Under the pieces are notes generated by a model. The model made no database searches. It was not told the DNA's origin and saw only the letters and a program-made list of their open reading frames with translations. From assembly GCF_038958875.1 (NCBI RefSeq), contig NZ_CP152407.1, positions 3,107,501-3,171,500 of the forward strand: a stretch of 64,000 bases of DNA, read 5' to 3'. Position 1 is the stretch's first letter; the number at the start of each line of letters is the position of its first letter. The position numbers and the translations under genes are program-made. Source of the DNA: Acidovorax sp. FHTAMBA (GTDB taxonomy: Bacteria > Pseudomonadota > Gammaproteobacteria > Burkholderiales > Burkholderiaceae_C). Below are positions 34,608 through 42,373 of the stretch, in pieces.

Positions 34608-35317
34608 CAAGCGCCACGGCAGGTGGAAAACAGATAGTTGACGCCGGTGTCTCCACTGAGCCAGTAGCGCTGCGTGATGGGGTTGTATTCCAGGCCCCGT
34701 GTTTGCTGGACATGCAGGCCAGCACTGCGGCAATGTGCAGCAAGTTCGCTGGGGCGAATCATCTTGGCGTACTCATGGGTTCCGCGCGGCAACATGTTCA
34801 GAACGTACTCGGCCCCCACGATCGCAAGCAAAAATGCCTTGGCATTGCGATGGATGGTGGAAAAAAACACCCAACCTCCTGGCTTTACAAGTTCAGAGCA
34901 CGCACGAACGACCGACGCCGGATCGGGAACGTGCTCCAGCATCTCCATGCATGTCACGGCGTCAAAACTGGCCGGCTGCTCCTTGGCGAGCGCCTCGACA
35001 CTGATTTCGCGGTACTCGACATTAGCGGTCTGGGCCTCCAGCGCATGTAGCTGGGCTACTCGAAGGGCCTTGGACGCGAGATCGATGCCCAGCACATCCG
35101 CTCCCTTGCGAGCCATGGAATCGGCCAGTATTCCGCCTCCGCAGCCCACATCAAGCACACGCTTACCCGCCAAAGAGCACTGAGAGTTGATCCAGTCAAG
35201 TCTTAACGGATTGATTTGATGCAGCGGGCGAAACTCGCTTTCGGGATCCCACCAACGGTGCGCCAGCTCTGAAAACTTGGCCAGCTCGGCCGGATCTGCA
35301 TTGAGGGTGTCAGTCAT
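34607..35317 (-). CDS. ubiG: Ubiquinone biosynthesis O-methyltransferase UbiG
   Basis: Performs both O-methylations of ubiquinone synthesis, using S-adenosylmethionine. The 236-residue protein shows the UbiG start region FSELAHRWWDPESEFRPLHQ, NPLRLDWI, motif I VLDVGCGGGILADSMAR, and the post-motif CMEMLEHVPDP. The ATG at 35317 begins MTDTLNADPAELAKF. It is downstream of ompA but separated from it by a terminator (35364-35391). gph follows by overlap. Confidence 0.95.
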   Translation of the reverse strand: MTDTLNADPAELAKFSELAHRWWDPESEFRPLHQINPLRLDWINSQCSLAGKRVLDVGCGGGILADSMARKGADVLGIDLASKALRVAQLHALEAQTANVEYREISVEALAKEQPASFDAVTCMEMLEHVPDPASVVRACSELVKPGGWVFFSTIHRNAKAFLLAIVGAEYVLNMLPRGTHEYAKMIRPSELAAHCRSAGLHVQQTRGLEYNPITQRYWLSGDTGVNYLFSTCRGA

Positions 35318-35363
35318 TCTTCCGATTCTCCATCACGGGACCCTATCGAACAGACGCAGACGC

Positions 35364-35391
35364 AAAAAAGCCCCGTTACCGGGGCTTTTTT
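35364..35391. terminator. Rho-independent terminator after ompA
   Basis: A run of A, a six-pair stem gccccg / cggggc with loop ttac, then six T. It ends the minus-strand ompA transcript and separates it from ubiG. Confidence 0.85.
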
Positions 35392-35408
35392 GTGAAGCAA
35401 TCCGAGGA

Positions 35409-36065
35409 TTACTTGGAAGCGCGGGTACCGACCACTTCGATTTCCACGCGACGGTTCTTCGCACGGCCTTCGGCGGTCTTATTGTCAGCCACAGGTTGCT
35501 TTTCGCCCTTGCCTTCGGTGTAGACGCGGTTCTTTTCGATACCCTTGGACACCAGGTAAGCCTTCACAGCTTCGGAACGACGCACCGACAGCTTCTGGTT
35601 GTAAGCATCAGAACCCACGGAGTCAGTGTGACCCACGGCGATGATCACTTCCAGGTTGATGTCCTTGACCTTGGAAACCAGGTCATCCAGCTTGGCTTTG
35701 CCTTCGGGCTTCAGAACAGACTTGTCGAAGTCAAAGAATGCGTCAGCAGCGTAGGTCACCTTGGTGGCCACAGCGGGCGCTGGTGCAGCTGCGGGCGCAG
35801 GAGCAGCAGCCGGAGCTGGAGCTGGAGCAGCAGCGGGTGCAGGAGCGGCAGCAGGAGCTGGTGCAGCAGCGACGATAGCGCCATCACAGCCAGGAGCAGC
35901 CGTTGCAGGCGTCCAGTTGGCATTGCGCCAGCAGTATTCATTGGTGCCGTTCTTCCAGACCAGTTGGCCAGAAGCATCTCTCCAGTTGTCAACGGTTTGT
36001 GCGCCAGCGGCGGTTGCGAGCGCTGCAGAGGCAAACAACATCGCCACTTTGTTCAGTTTCTTCAT
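35409..36065 (-). CDS. OmpA-family outer-membrane/peptidoglycan-linking protein
   Basis: A 218-residue envelope protein. A signal peptide (MKKLNKV... ending GAQ) is followed by a short Trp-rich N-terminal domain (DNWRDASGQLVWKNGTNEYC), an Ala-Pro linker of about 40 residues (around 72-110) and a C-terminal OmpA/peptidoglycan-binding domain (about 115-215) with FFDFDKSVLKPEG, VGHTDSVGSDAYN and RAKNRRVEIE. It lacks the beta-barrel of true OmpA. The ATG at 36065 has a strong AGAGGAGA ribosome-binding site. It is divergent from gyrA. Confidence 0.9.
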   Translation of the reverse strand: MKKLNKVAMLFASAALATAAGAQTVDNWRDASGQLVWKNGTNEYCWRNANWTPATAAPGCDGAIVAAAPAPAAAPAPAAAPAPAPAAAPAPAAAPAPAVATKVTYAADAFFDFDKSVLKPEGKAKLDDLVSKVKDINLEVIIAVGHTDSVGSDAYNQKLSVRRSEAVKAYLVSKGIEKNRVYTEGKGEKQPVADNKTAEGRAKNRRVEIEVVGTRASK

Positions 36066-36289
36066 GGTTCTCCTCTTGGGGAAAAAGCCGCAGCCGCGCT
36101 GCGAATCAGGACGCTTGGGGTGACCATCACCCGAAACGTTCAAACGATTGTGCCATACGTAACAGACCAAAAGCGGCGCAGGGCGCTCCGGCTCCGTAGG
36201 ACAAATTCGGAATTGCGTCGATATGTTGCGCGGTCGCTACACGGTCTTCGCTCTAAAATGACTGTCCTTCGCCGCCACCGCAGTCCCCC

Positions 36290-38956
36290 ATGACCCAGTT
36301 TGCCAAAGAAACCCTGCCGATCAGCCTTGAAGAGGAGATGCGGCGCAGTTACCTCGATTACGCAATGAGCGTGATCGTAGGCCGGGCCCTGCCCGACGCG
36401 CGCGACGGTTTGAAGCCGGTGCACCGCCGGGTGCTGTTCGCGATGCACGAGCTCAACAACGACTGGAACCGGCCATACAAGAAATCGGCTCGTATCGTGG
36501 GCGACGTGATCGGTAAATACCACCCTCACGGTGACTCGGCCGTATATGACACCATTGTTCGCATGGCCCAGGATTTCTCGCTGCGGCACATGCTGGTGGA
36601 TGGCCAGGGTAATTTTGGCTCTGTGGATGGTGACAATGCAGCGGCCATGCGATATACGGAAATCCGCCTGGCCAAAATCGCCCACGAAATGCTGGGGGAT
36701 ATTGACAAGGAAACCGTTGATTTCGGCCCCAACTACGACGGGAGTGAAAAAGAACCGCTGGTATTGCCCAGCAAACTCCCGAATCTGCTGGTCAATGGTT
36801 CCGCCGGTATCGCCGTGGGCATGGCCACCAATATTCCGCCGCACAACCTCAACGAAGTCGTCGACGGCTGCCTGCACATGCTGCGCAACCCTGAGGCCAC
36901 GGTCGATGAGCTGATGGAAATCATTCCAGCGCCCGACTTCCCTACGGCTGGCATCATCTACGGCATCAATGGCGTGAAGGACGGCTACCGCACCGGCCGC
37001 GGCAAGGTGGTGATGCGCGCCAAGTGCCATTTCGAGGACATCGACCGGGGTCAGCGCCAGGCGATCATCGTGGACGAGCTGCCCTACCAGGTCAACAAGA
37101 AGACCCTGCAGGAGCGCATGGCCGAGCTGGTGCACGAGAAGAAGATCGAAGGCATCAGCCACATCCAGGACGAGTCTGACAAGTCGGGTATGCGCCTGGT
37201 GATCGAGCTCAAGCGTGGCGAAGTGCCCGAGGTGGTGCTCAACAACCTGTACAAGCAGACGCAGCTGCAAGACACCTTTGGCATGAACATGGTGGCGCTG
37301 ATAGACGGCCAGCCACGCCTGTGCAATCTGCGCGACCTGATCAGCGTCTTTTTGCAGCACCGCCGCGAGGTGGTGACACGCCGCACGGTGTTCGAGCTGC
37401 GCAAGGCACGCGACCGCGGCCACGTGCTCGAAGGCCTGGCCGTGGCCCTGGCCAACATTGACGACTTCATTGCCATCATCCGCAACGCTCCCACCCCGCC
37501 CGTGGCCAAGGCCGAGCTGATGACCCGCGCCTGGGACAGCAAGCTGGTGCGCGAGATGCTCACCCGCACGCGTGCCGACGGTGGCGTGATCGACGCCGAC
37601 GACTATCGCCCCGACGGTCTGGAAAAGGAATTCGGCATGGGCCAGGACGGCCTGTACCGCCTGTCTGAAACCCAGGCGCAAGAAATCCTGCAAATGCGCC
37701 TACAGCGCCTGACCGGCCTGGAGCAGGACAAGATCGTCGCCGAGTACAAGGAGGTCATGGCGGTCATCGAAGACCTGCTGGACATCCTGGCAAAGCCCGA
37801 GCGCGTCTCCACCATCATTGGCGACGAACTCACCTCCATCAAGCAGGAATTCGGCCAGCACAAGCTAGGCGCTCGCCGCAGCATCGTCGAGTACAGCGCG
37901 CAAGACCTGTCCACCGAAGACCTGATCACCCCCACCGACATGGTGGTGACGCTCAGCCACACCGGCTACATCAAGAGCCAGCCCCTGTCCGAATACCGTG
38001 CCCAAAAGCGTGGCGGACGCGGCAAGCAGGCCACGGCGACCAAGGAAGACGACTGGATCGACCAGCTCTTCATCGCCAACACGCACGACTACATCCTGTG
38101 CTTCTCCAACCGCGGCCGCCTGTACTGGCTCAAGGTTTGGGAAGTGCCGGCCGGCTCGCGCGGATCGCGCGGCCGCCCCATCGTCAACATGTTCCCGTTG
38201 CAGGACGGCGAGAAGATCAACGTGGTGCTGCCGCTGACCGGCGACATGCGCACCTTCCCGGCCGACCACTACGTGTTCATGGCCACTAGCATGGGCACCG
38301 TGAAGAAGACGGCGCTGGACGAGTTCAGCAACCCGCGCAAGGGCGGCATCATTGCCGTCAACCTGGATGATGGCGATTACCTGATCGGCGCAGCGCTCAC
38401 GGACGGCAAGCACGACGTAATGCTGTTCAGCGATGGTGGCAAGGCCGTGCGCTTCGACGAAAACGACGTGCGCCCGCTGGGGCGTGCGGCGCGTGGTGTG
38501 CGCGGCATGATGCTGGAAGACGGCCAGAGCGTGATCGCGATGCTGGTCGCCGAAGATGAAACGCAAAGTGTGCTCACCGCGACTGAAAACGGCTACGGCA
38601 AGCGCACCAGCATCACCGAATACACCCGCCACGGCCGTGGCACCAAGGGGATGATTGCCATCCAGCAGAGCGAGCGCAACGGCAAGGTAGTCGCGGCCAC
38701 CCTGGTGCATGCCGACGACGAGATCATGCTGATCACCGACAAGGGCGTGCTGGTTCGCACCCGCGTCTCCGAGATCCGTGAACTGGGCCGTGCCACGCAG
38801 GGTGTCACGCTGATCGCGCTGGACGAGGGATCCCAGCTGAGCGGCTTGCAGCGCATTGTCGAAAACGATGCCAATGCGGCCGAGGCGGACGGCGAAGACA
38901 CCAGCGATGGTGGCGTACCGCCTGCGGCAGATGCCACGGACACCCCCGACGCCTGA
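36290..38956 (+). CDS. gyrA: DNA gyrase subunit A
   Basis: Cuts and rejoins DNA in the gyrase heterotetramer that introduces negative supercoils. The 888-residue protein has the catalytic Tyr122 (MRYTE), the GyrA box QKRGGRG in the C-terminal wrapping domain, and a final acidic tail. The quinolone-determining region is HPHGDSAVYDTI with Ser83 and Asp87, the susceptible-type residues in E. coli numbering. The ATG at 36290 is divergent from ompA across 224 bp. It is followed by serC after 109 bp, with a dispersed repeat in the gap. Confidence 0.98.
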   Translation: MTQFAKETLPISLEEEMRRSYLDYAMSVIVGRALPDARDGLKPVHRRVLFAMHELNNDWNRPYKKSARIVGDVIGKYHPHGDSAVYDTIVRMAQDFSLRHMLVDGQGNFGSVDGDNAAAMRYTEIRLAKIAHEMLGDIDKETVDFGPNYDGSEKEPLVLPSKLPNLLVNGSAGIAVGMATNIPPHNLNEVVDGCLHMLRNPEATVDELMEIIPAPDFPTAGIIYGINGVKDGYRTGRGKVVMRAKCHFEDIDRGQRQAIIVDELPYQVNKKTLQERMAELVHEKKIEGISHIQDESDKSGMRLVIELKRGEVPEVVLNNLYKQTQLQDTFGMNMVALIDGQPRLCNLRDLISVFLQHRREVVTRRTVFELRKARDRGHVLEGLAVALANIDDFIAIIRNAPTPPVAKAELMTRAWDSKLVREMLTRTRADGGVIDADDYRPDGLEKEFGMGQDGLYRLSETQAQEILQMRLQRLTGLEQDKIVAEYKEVMAVIEDLLDILAKPERVSTIIGDELTSIKQEFGQHKLGARRSIVEYSAQDLSTEDLITPTDMVVTLSHTGYIKSQPLSEYRAQKRGGRGKQATATKEDDWIDQLFIANTHDYILCFSNRGRLYWLKVWEVPAGSRGSRGRPIVNMFPLQDGEKINVVLPLTGDMRTFPADHYVFMATSMGTVKKTALDEFSNPRKGGIIAVNLDDGDYLIGAALTDGKHDVMLFSDGGKAVRFDENDVRPLGRAARGVRGMMLEDGQSVIAMLVAEDETQSVLTATENGYGKRTSITEYTRHGRGTKGMIAIQQSERNGKVVAATLVHADDEIMLITDKGVLVRTRVSEIRELGRATQGVTLIALDEGSQLSGLQRIVENDANAAEADGEDTSDGGVPPAADATDTPDA

Positions 38957-39000
38957 GCCAAATCCGCGTGTTGCAGCACCGAACGCGCAACACCATGAAA

Positions 39001-39057
39001 TGCTATTAAAAGTGGAGCTGTTAGCGCTTACCCAGTAAGCGCTGGCAGCCTTTTTTG
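39001..39057 (+). repeat. Dispersed palindromic repeat between gyrA and serC
   Basis: Left flank tgctattaaaagtggagctg, arms tagcgctta / taagcgctg (39022-39044), right flank gcagcctttttt. It ends eight bases before the serC ATG, so it occupies the serC leader and the usual ribosome-binding position. Confidence 0.75.
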
Positions 39058-39065
39058 CGAAGAAT

Positions 39066-40175
39066 ATGAAGCGCCCATACAACTTCTCGGCCGGCCCGGC
39101 CGCCATTCCTACCGAAGTCCTGGAGCAGGCCGCCGCCGAGATGCTGGACTGGCACGGTAGCGGCATGGGTGTGATGGAAATGAGCCATCGGGGCAAAGAG
39201 TTCCTGTCGATCTACGAACAGGCGGAAGCCGATCTGCGCGAGCTTCTGGCCGTGCCAGCCAACTTCAAGATCCTGTTCATGCAAGGCGGCGGCCTTGCCG
39301 AGAACGCGATCGTCCCGCTCAACCTCTCACGCGCCGGCGCGGTCGATTTTGTCGTGACCGGCAGCTGGAGCCAGAAATCGCAGAAGGAAGCACGCAAATA
39401 CGCATCCGAAGTGAACATCGTGGCTTCTTCCGAAGACACGGGCTTCACCACCGTGCCCGATCCGACGTCGTGGACGGTCAGCCGGGGCGCGAGTTACCTG
39501 CACATCTGCAGCAACGAGACCATCAACGGCACCGAGTTCCACGAGCTCCCCGACCTGAAGGCCCTGGGCAGTGATGCCCCTTTGGTGATTGATTTTTCCT
39601 CCCACGTTGCGTCCCGGCCTGTGGACTGGTCGCGTGTCGGCCTGGCCTTCGGGGGCGCGCAGAAGAACCTCGGGCCCGCCGGACTCACGCTGGTGATCGT
39701 GCGCGACGACCTGCTGGGGCATGCCCTGCCCGCCTGTCCGAGCGCTTTCGACTACAAGACGGTGGCGGACAACCAGTCGATGTACAACACGCCGCCCACA
39801 TGGGGCATCTATGTTGCGGGGCTGACGTTCCAATGGCTCAAGCGTCAGACCGAAGGCGCCCTCAGCGGGGTGGCCGCCATGGAGCAACGCAACATCGCCA
39901 AGGCCGCGCTGCTGTACAACGCCATCGACCAGTCCCAGTTGTACGTCAACAAAGTGGCGGCCAACTACCGCTCGCGCATGAACATCCCGTTCTTTTTGCG
40001 TGACGAAAGTCGCAACGATGCGTTTCTGGCGGGCGCCAAGGAGCGCGGCCTTCTTCAGCTCAAGGGCCACAAGTCCGTGGGCGGGATGCGTGCCAGCATC
40101 TACAACGCCATGCCGCTGGAGGGCGTGCAGGCACTGGTGGACTACATGCGAGAATTTGAACAAAAACACGCCTGA
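39066..40175 (+). CDS. serC: Phosphoserine aminotransferase
   Basis: Pyridoxal-phosphate enzyme that makes O-phosphoserine in serine synthesis; it also serves the pyridoxal pathway in many proteobacteria. The 369-residue protein begins MKRPYNFSAGPAAIPTEVL, has the PLP Lys near residue 200 in FGGAQKNLGPAG, and ends in KGHKSVGGMRASIYNAMPLE. The repeat immediately upstream leaves no standard ribosome-binding site apart from an aag/aaga stretch. It is followed by pheA after 60 bp. Confidence 0.97.
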   Translation: MKRPYNFSAGPAAIPTEVLEQAAAEMLDWHGSGMGVMEMSHRGKEFLSIYEQAEADLRELLAVPANFKILFMQGGGLAENAIVPLNLSRAGAVDFVVTGSWSQKSQKEARKYASEVNIVASSEDTGFTTVPDPTSWTVSRGASYLHICSNETINGTEFHELPDLKALGSDAPLVIDFSSHVASRPVDWSRVGLAFGGAQKNLGPAGLTLVIVRDDLLGHALPACPSAFDYKTVADNQSMYNTPPTWGIYVAGLTFQWLKRQTEGALSGVAAMEQRNIAKAALLYNAIDQSQLYVNKVAANYRSRMNIPFFLRDESRNDAFLAGAKERGLLQLKGHKSVGGMRASIYNAMPLEGVQALVDYMREFEQKHA

Positions 40176-40235
40176 CAAGGCGTGCGCGCCAGTGGCTCAC
40201 CCACCCAACAACAGCCCCGCACCGATCTCCCATTC

Positions 40236-41333
40236 ATGAACAATCCGCAAGCCTCACCCGACCTCGCCAGCCTGCGCGTGCAGATCGACAGCATCGACCA
40301 GCAACTGCTCACGCTGCTGAACCAGAGGGCGCTGGTGGCCGAACAGGTGGGTGAAGTCAAAAAGCGCGAGGGCACGCCCTTTTTCCGACCCGACCGTGTA
40401 GCCCAGGTCATCGACAAGATCACCAACGCCAACCCCGGGCCGCTCAGGGGCGCGCACGTCGCTGCCATCTGGCGCGAGATCATGTCCGCCTGCCTGGCGC
40501 TCGAATCACCCCAGCGTGTGGCCGTGCTGGGCCCCGAGGGCACGTTCTGCGAACAGGCTGCGATCGAGTTCTTTGGCGGCGCGGCCGACCTGATGTACTG
40601 CGCCAACTTCGACGAAGTGTTCCACGCCACAGCCGCTGGCAGCGCGCAATACGGGGTGGTGGGCGTGGAAAACTCCACCGAAGGCGTGGTCACCCGCTCG
40701 CTCGACCTCTTCCTGCACACCCCCACGCACGTGGTGGGCGAAGTCAGCCTGCTCGTGCGCCACAACCTGCTGCGCACCAGCAATTCGCTCGATGGCATCG
40801 AGGCCGTGCTGGCGCACCCGCAGGCCTTGGCCCAGTGCCAGGCGTGGCTGTCCAAGCACCTGCCGCACGCCGAGCGCCGTCCGGTGTCTAGCAACGCCGA
40901 GGGGGCGCGCCTGGCCACCACCAATCCGGCCTGGGCCGCCCTGTCCAGCGAGCGTGCCGCGCAGCAGTTCGGCCTGCACATCGTGGCCCACGCGATCCAG
41001 GATGATGCATACAACCGCACGCGCTTTGCCATCATCTGCCTGCCGCACACGCTGCAGACGCCGCCGCCTTCGGGCAAGGACTGCACCAGTCTCGTGGTGT
41101 CGGTGCCCAACCGCCCTGGTGCCGTGCACGATCTGCTCGTGCCGCTCAAAACCCATGGCGTGTCCATGACGCGCTTTGAGTCGCGCCCCGCGCGCACCGG
41201 GCAGTGGGAGTACTACTTCTACATCGACCTCGACGGCCATCCCGCGCAACCCCACGTGGCCCGGGCCCTGGAAGAACTGCGCAGTCTTTGCGCGTTCTAC
41301 AAGGTCCTGGGTACCTATCCGGTTGGGTCGTAA
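40236..41333 (+). CDS. pheA: Bifunctional chorismate mutase / prephenate dehydratase
   Basis: Makes phenylpyruvate from chorismate for phenylalanine synthesis. The 365-residue fusion has an AroQ chorismate mutase domain (about 10-90, SLRVQIDSIDQQLLTLLNQR), a prephenate dehydratase domain (about 95-270, LGPEGTFCEQAA, VGVENSTEG, TRFAIICLP) and an ACT regulatory domain (about 280-360, with ESRPARTGQWEYYFYIDLDG) for phenylalanine feedback. The ATG at 40236 (MNNPQASPDLA) was chosen over an upstream in-frame start without support. It lies 12 bp before tyrA. Confidence 0.96.
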   Translation: MNNPQASPDLASLRVQIDSIDQQLLTLLNQRALVAEQVGEVKKREGTPFFRPDRVAQVIDKITNANPGPLRGAHVAAIWREIMSACLALESPQRVAVLGPEGTFCEQAAIEFFGGAADLMYCANFDEVFHATAAGSAQYGVVGVENSTEGVVTRSLDLFLHTPTHVVGEVSLLVRHNLLRTSNSLDGIEAVLAHPQALAQCQAWLSKHLPHAERRPVSSNAEGARLATTNPAWAALSSERAAQQFGLHIVAHAIQDDAYNRTRFAIICLPHTLQTPPPSGKDCTSLVVSVPNRPGAVHDLLVPLKTHGVSMTRFESRPARTGQWEYYFYIDLDGHPAQPHVARALEELRSLCAFYKVLGTYPVGS

Positions 41334-41345
41334 GGAGCCGCCGCC

Positions 41346-42218
41346 ATGTTTGAACAATTGGGACTGATCGGCTGCGGGCTCATGGGCGGCTCCTTCGCCC
41401 TCGCCATGAAAAAGGCCGGCCTGGTCAAACGCGTGGTGGGCTACAGCAAGTCGCCGTCCACCACCGACCGCGCGCGCCAGCTAGGGGTGATCGATGTCGA
41501 GGCGCCGTCCGCCCTGCTGGCCGTGGCGGGCGCTGACATTGTGCTGGTGGCCGTGCCGGTGGCTGCAACCGAGGCCACGCTCAAGGCCATCAAGCACCTG
41601 GTTACGCCCCAGATGCTGATCATGGATGTGGGCTCCACCAAGGCCGACGTGGTTCAGGCGGCCCGCCGCGCACTGCGCGACCAGGTGGGCTCTTTTGTGC
41701 CCGCGCACCCGATCACAGGGCGCGAGGTCTCGGGCGTGGAACATGCCGAGGCCGACCTTTACAGTGGGCGCCAGGTCATCCTCACGCCCACCGAGCGCAC
41801 CTTCACCGCTCAGCTGCAAAAGGCCCAGGACATCTGGACCGCGCTGGGCAGCCGCGTGACCAGCATGTCGCCCGAGTCGCACGATGCCGCCTTTGCGGCC
41901 GTCAGCCACCTGCCCCATTTGCTGGCGTTTGCCATGATGAACAGCATCACTGGCCAAGCCCATGGGGACGACTTCCTGTCGCTGGCGGGCCCGGGGTTTC
42001 GGGACTTCACGCGCATCGCGGCCAGCGACCCCAAGGTGTGGCGCGACATCCTGCTGTCCAACCGCGAGGAGCTGATCGCACAGTCCAAACTGTTCCAGCA
42101 GGCGCTGCGTACCATCGAGCAGGCCATGGAAAAAGGCGATGCCCAGGCGCTGGAAGACATGCTGACGCTGGCCAGCGAGACCCGGGCGCATTGGCGCATG
42201 GGGGCAAAGCGGAAATGA
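41346..42218 (+). CDS. tyrA: Prephenate dehydrogenase (TyrA)
   Basis: NAD(P)-dependent oxidation of prephenate (or arogenate) for tyrosine synthesis. The 290-residue protein opens with the dinucleotide-binding motif LGLIGCGLMGGSFALAM, then has MDVGSTKADV, PAHPITGREVSGVEHA and the catalytic-region SPESHDAAFAAVSHLPHLL. There is no ACT domain. The ATG at 41346 lies 12 bp after pheA with a taaggagcc ribosome-binding site. A GC-rich dispersed repeat fills much of the 155-bp gap to aroA. Confidence 0.95.
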   Translation: MFEQLGLIGCGLMGGSFALAMKKAGLVKRVVGYSKSPSTTDRARQLGVIDVEAPSALLAVAGADIVLVAVPVAATEATLKAIKHLVTPQMLIMDVGSTKADVVQAARRALRDQVGSFVPAHPITGREVSGVEHAEADLYSGRQVILTPTERTFTAQLQKAQDIWTALGSRVTSMSPESHDAAFAAVSHLPHLLAFAMMNSITGQAHGDDFLSLAGPGFRDFTRIAASDPKVWRDILLSNREELIAQSKLFQQALRTIEQAMEKGDAQALEDMLTLASETRAHWRMGAKRK

Positions 42219-42300
42219 CCCGCTGAGTCGCTTTCGGCGCCTTCCCCCAAGGGGGACGCACCCGGTGGCCTGGCAGAGCCAGCGCCACGGGTGCACTGGG
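42219..42300. repeat. Dispersed GC-rich intergenic repeat, copy 2
   Basis: Starts cgctgagtcgctttcggcgc, then cttcccccaagggggacg and a cacccggtggc...gccacgggtg inverted pair. The first half matches the reverse complement of the copy at 24888-24976. Confidence 0.55.
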
Positions 42301-42373
42301 ATTGGGCTATGCCAGTTGCTCAGGCTCTGGCTGCAAAAAAAGCTCTTTGAGCTGCAATGGACACACCACCACG

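Noticed and set aside
35761..35880. Short tandem repeats that might suggest a CRISPR or minisatellite array
   Set aside because: They encode the Ala-Pro linker of the OmpA-family protein; units are short and irregular, with no spacers.
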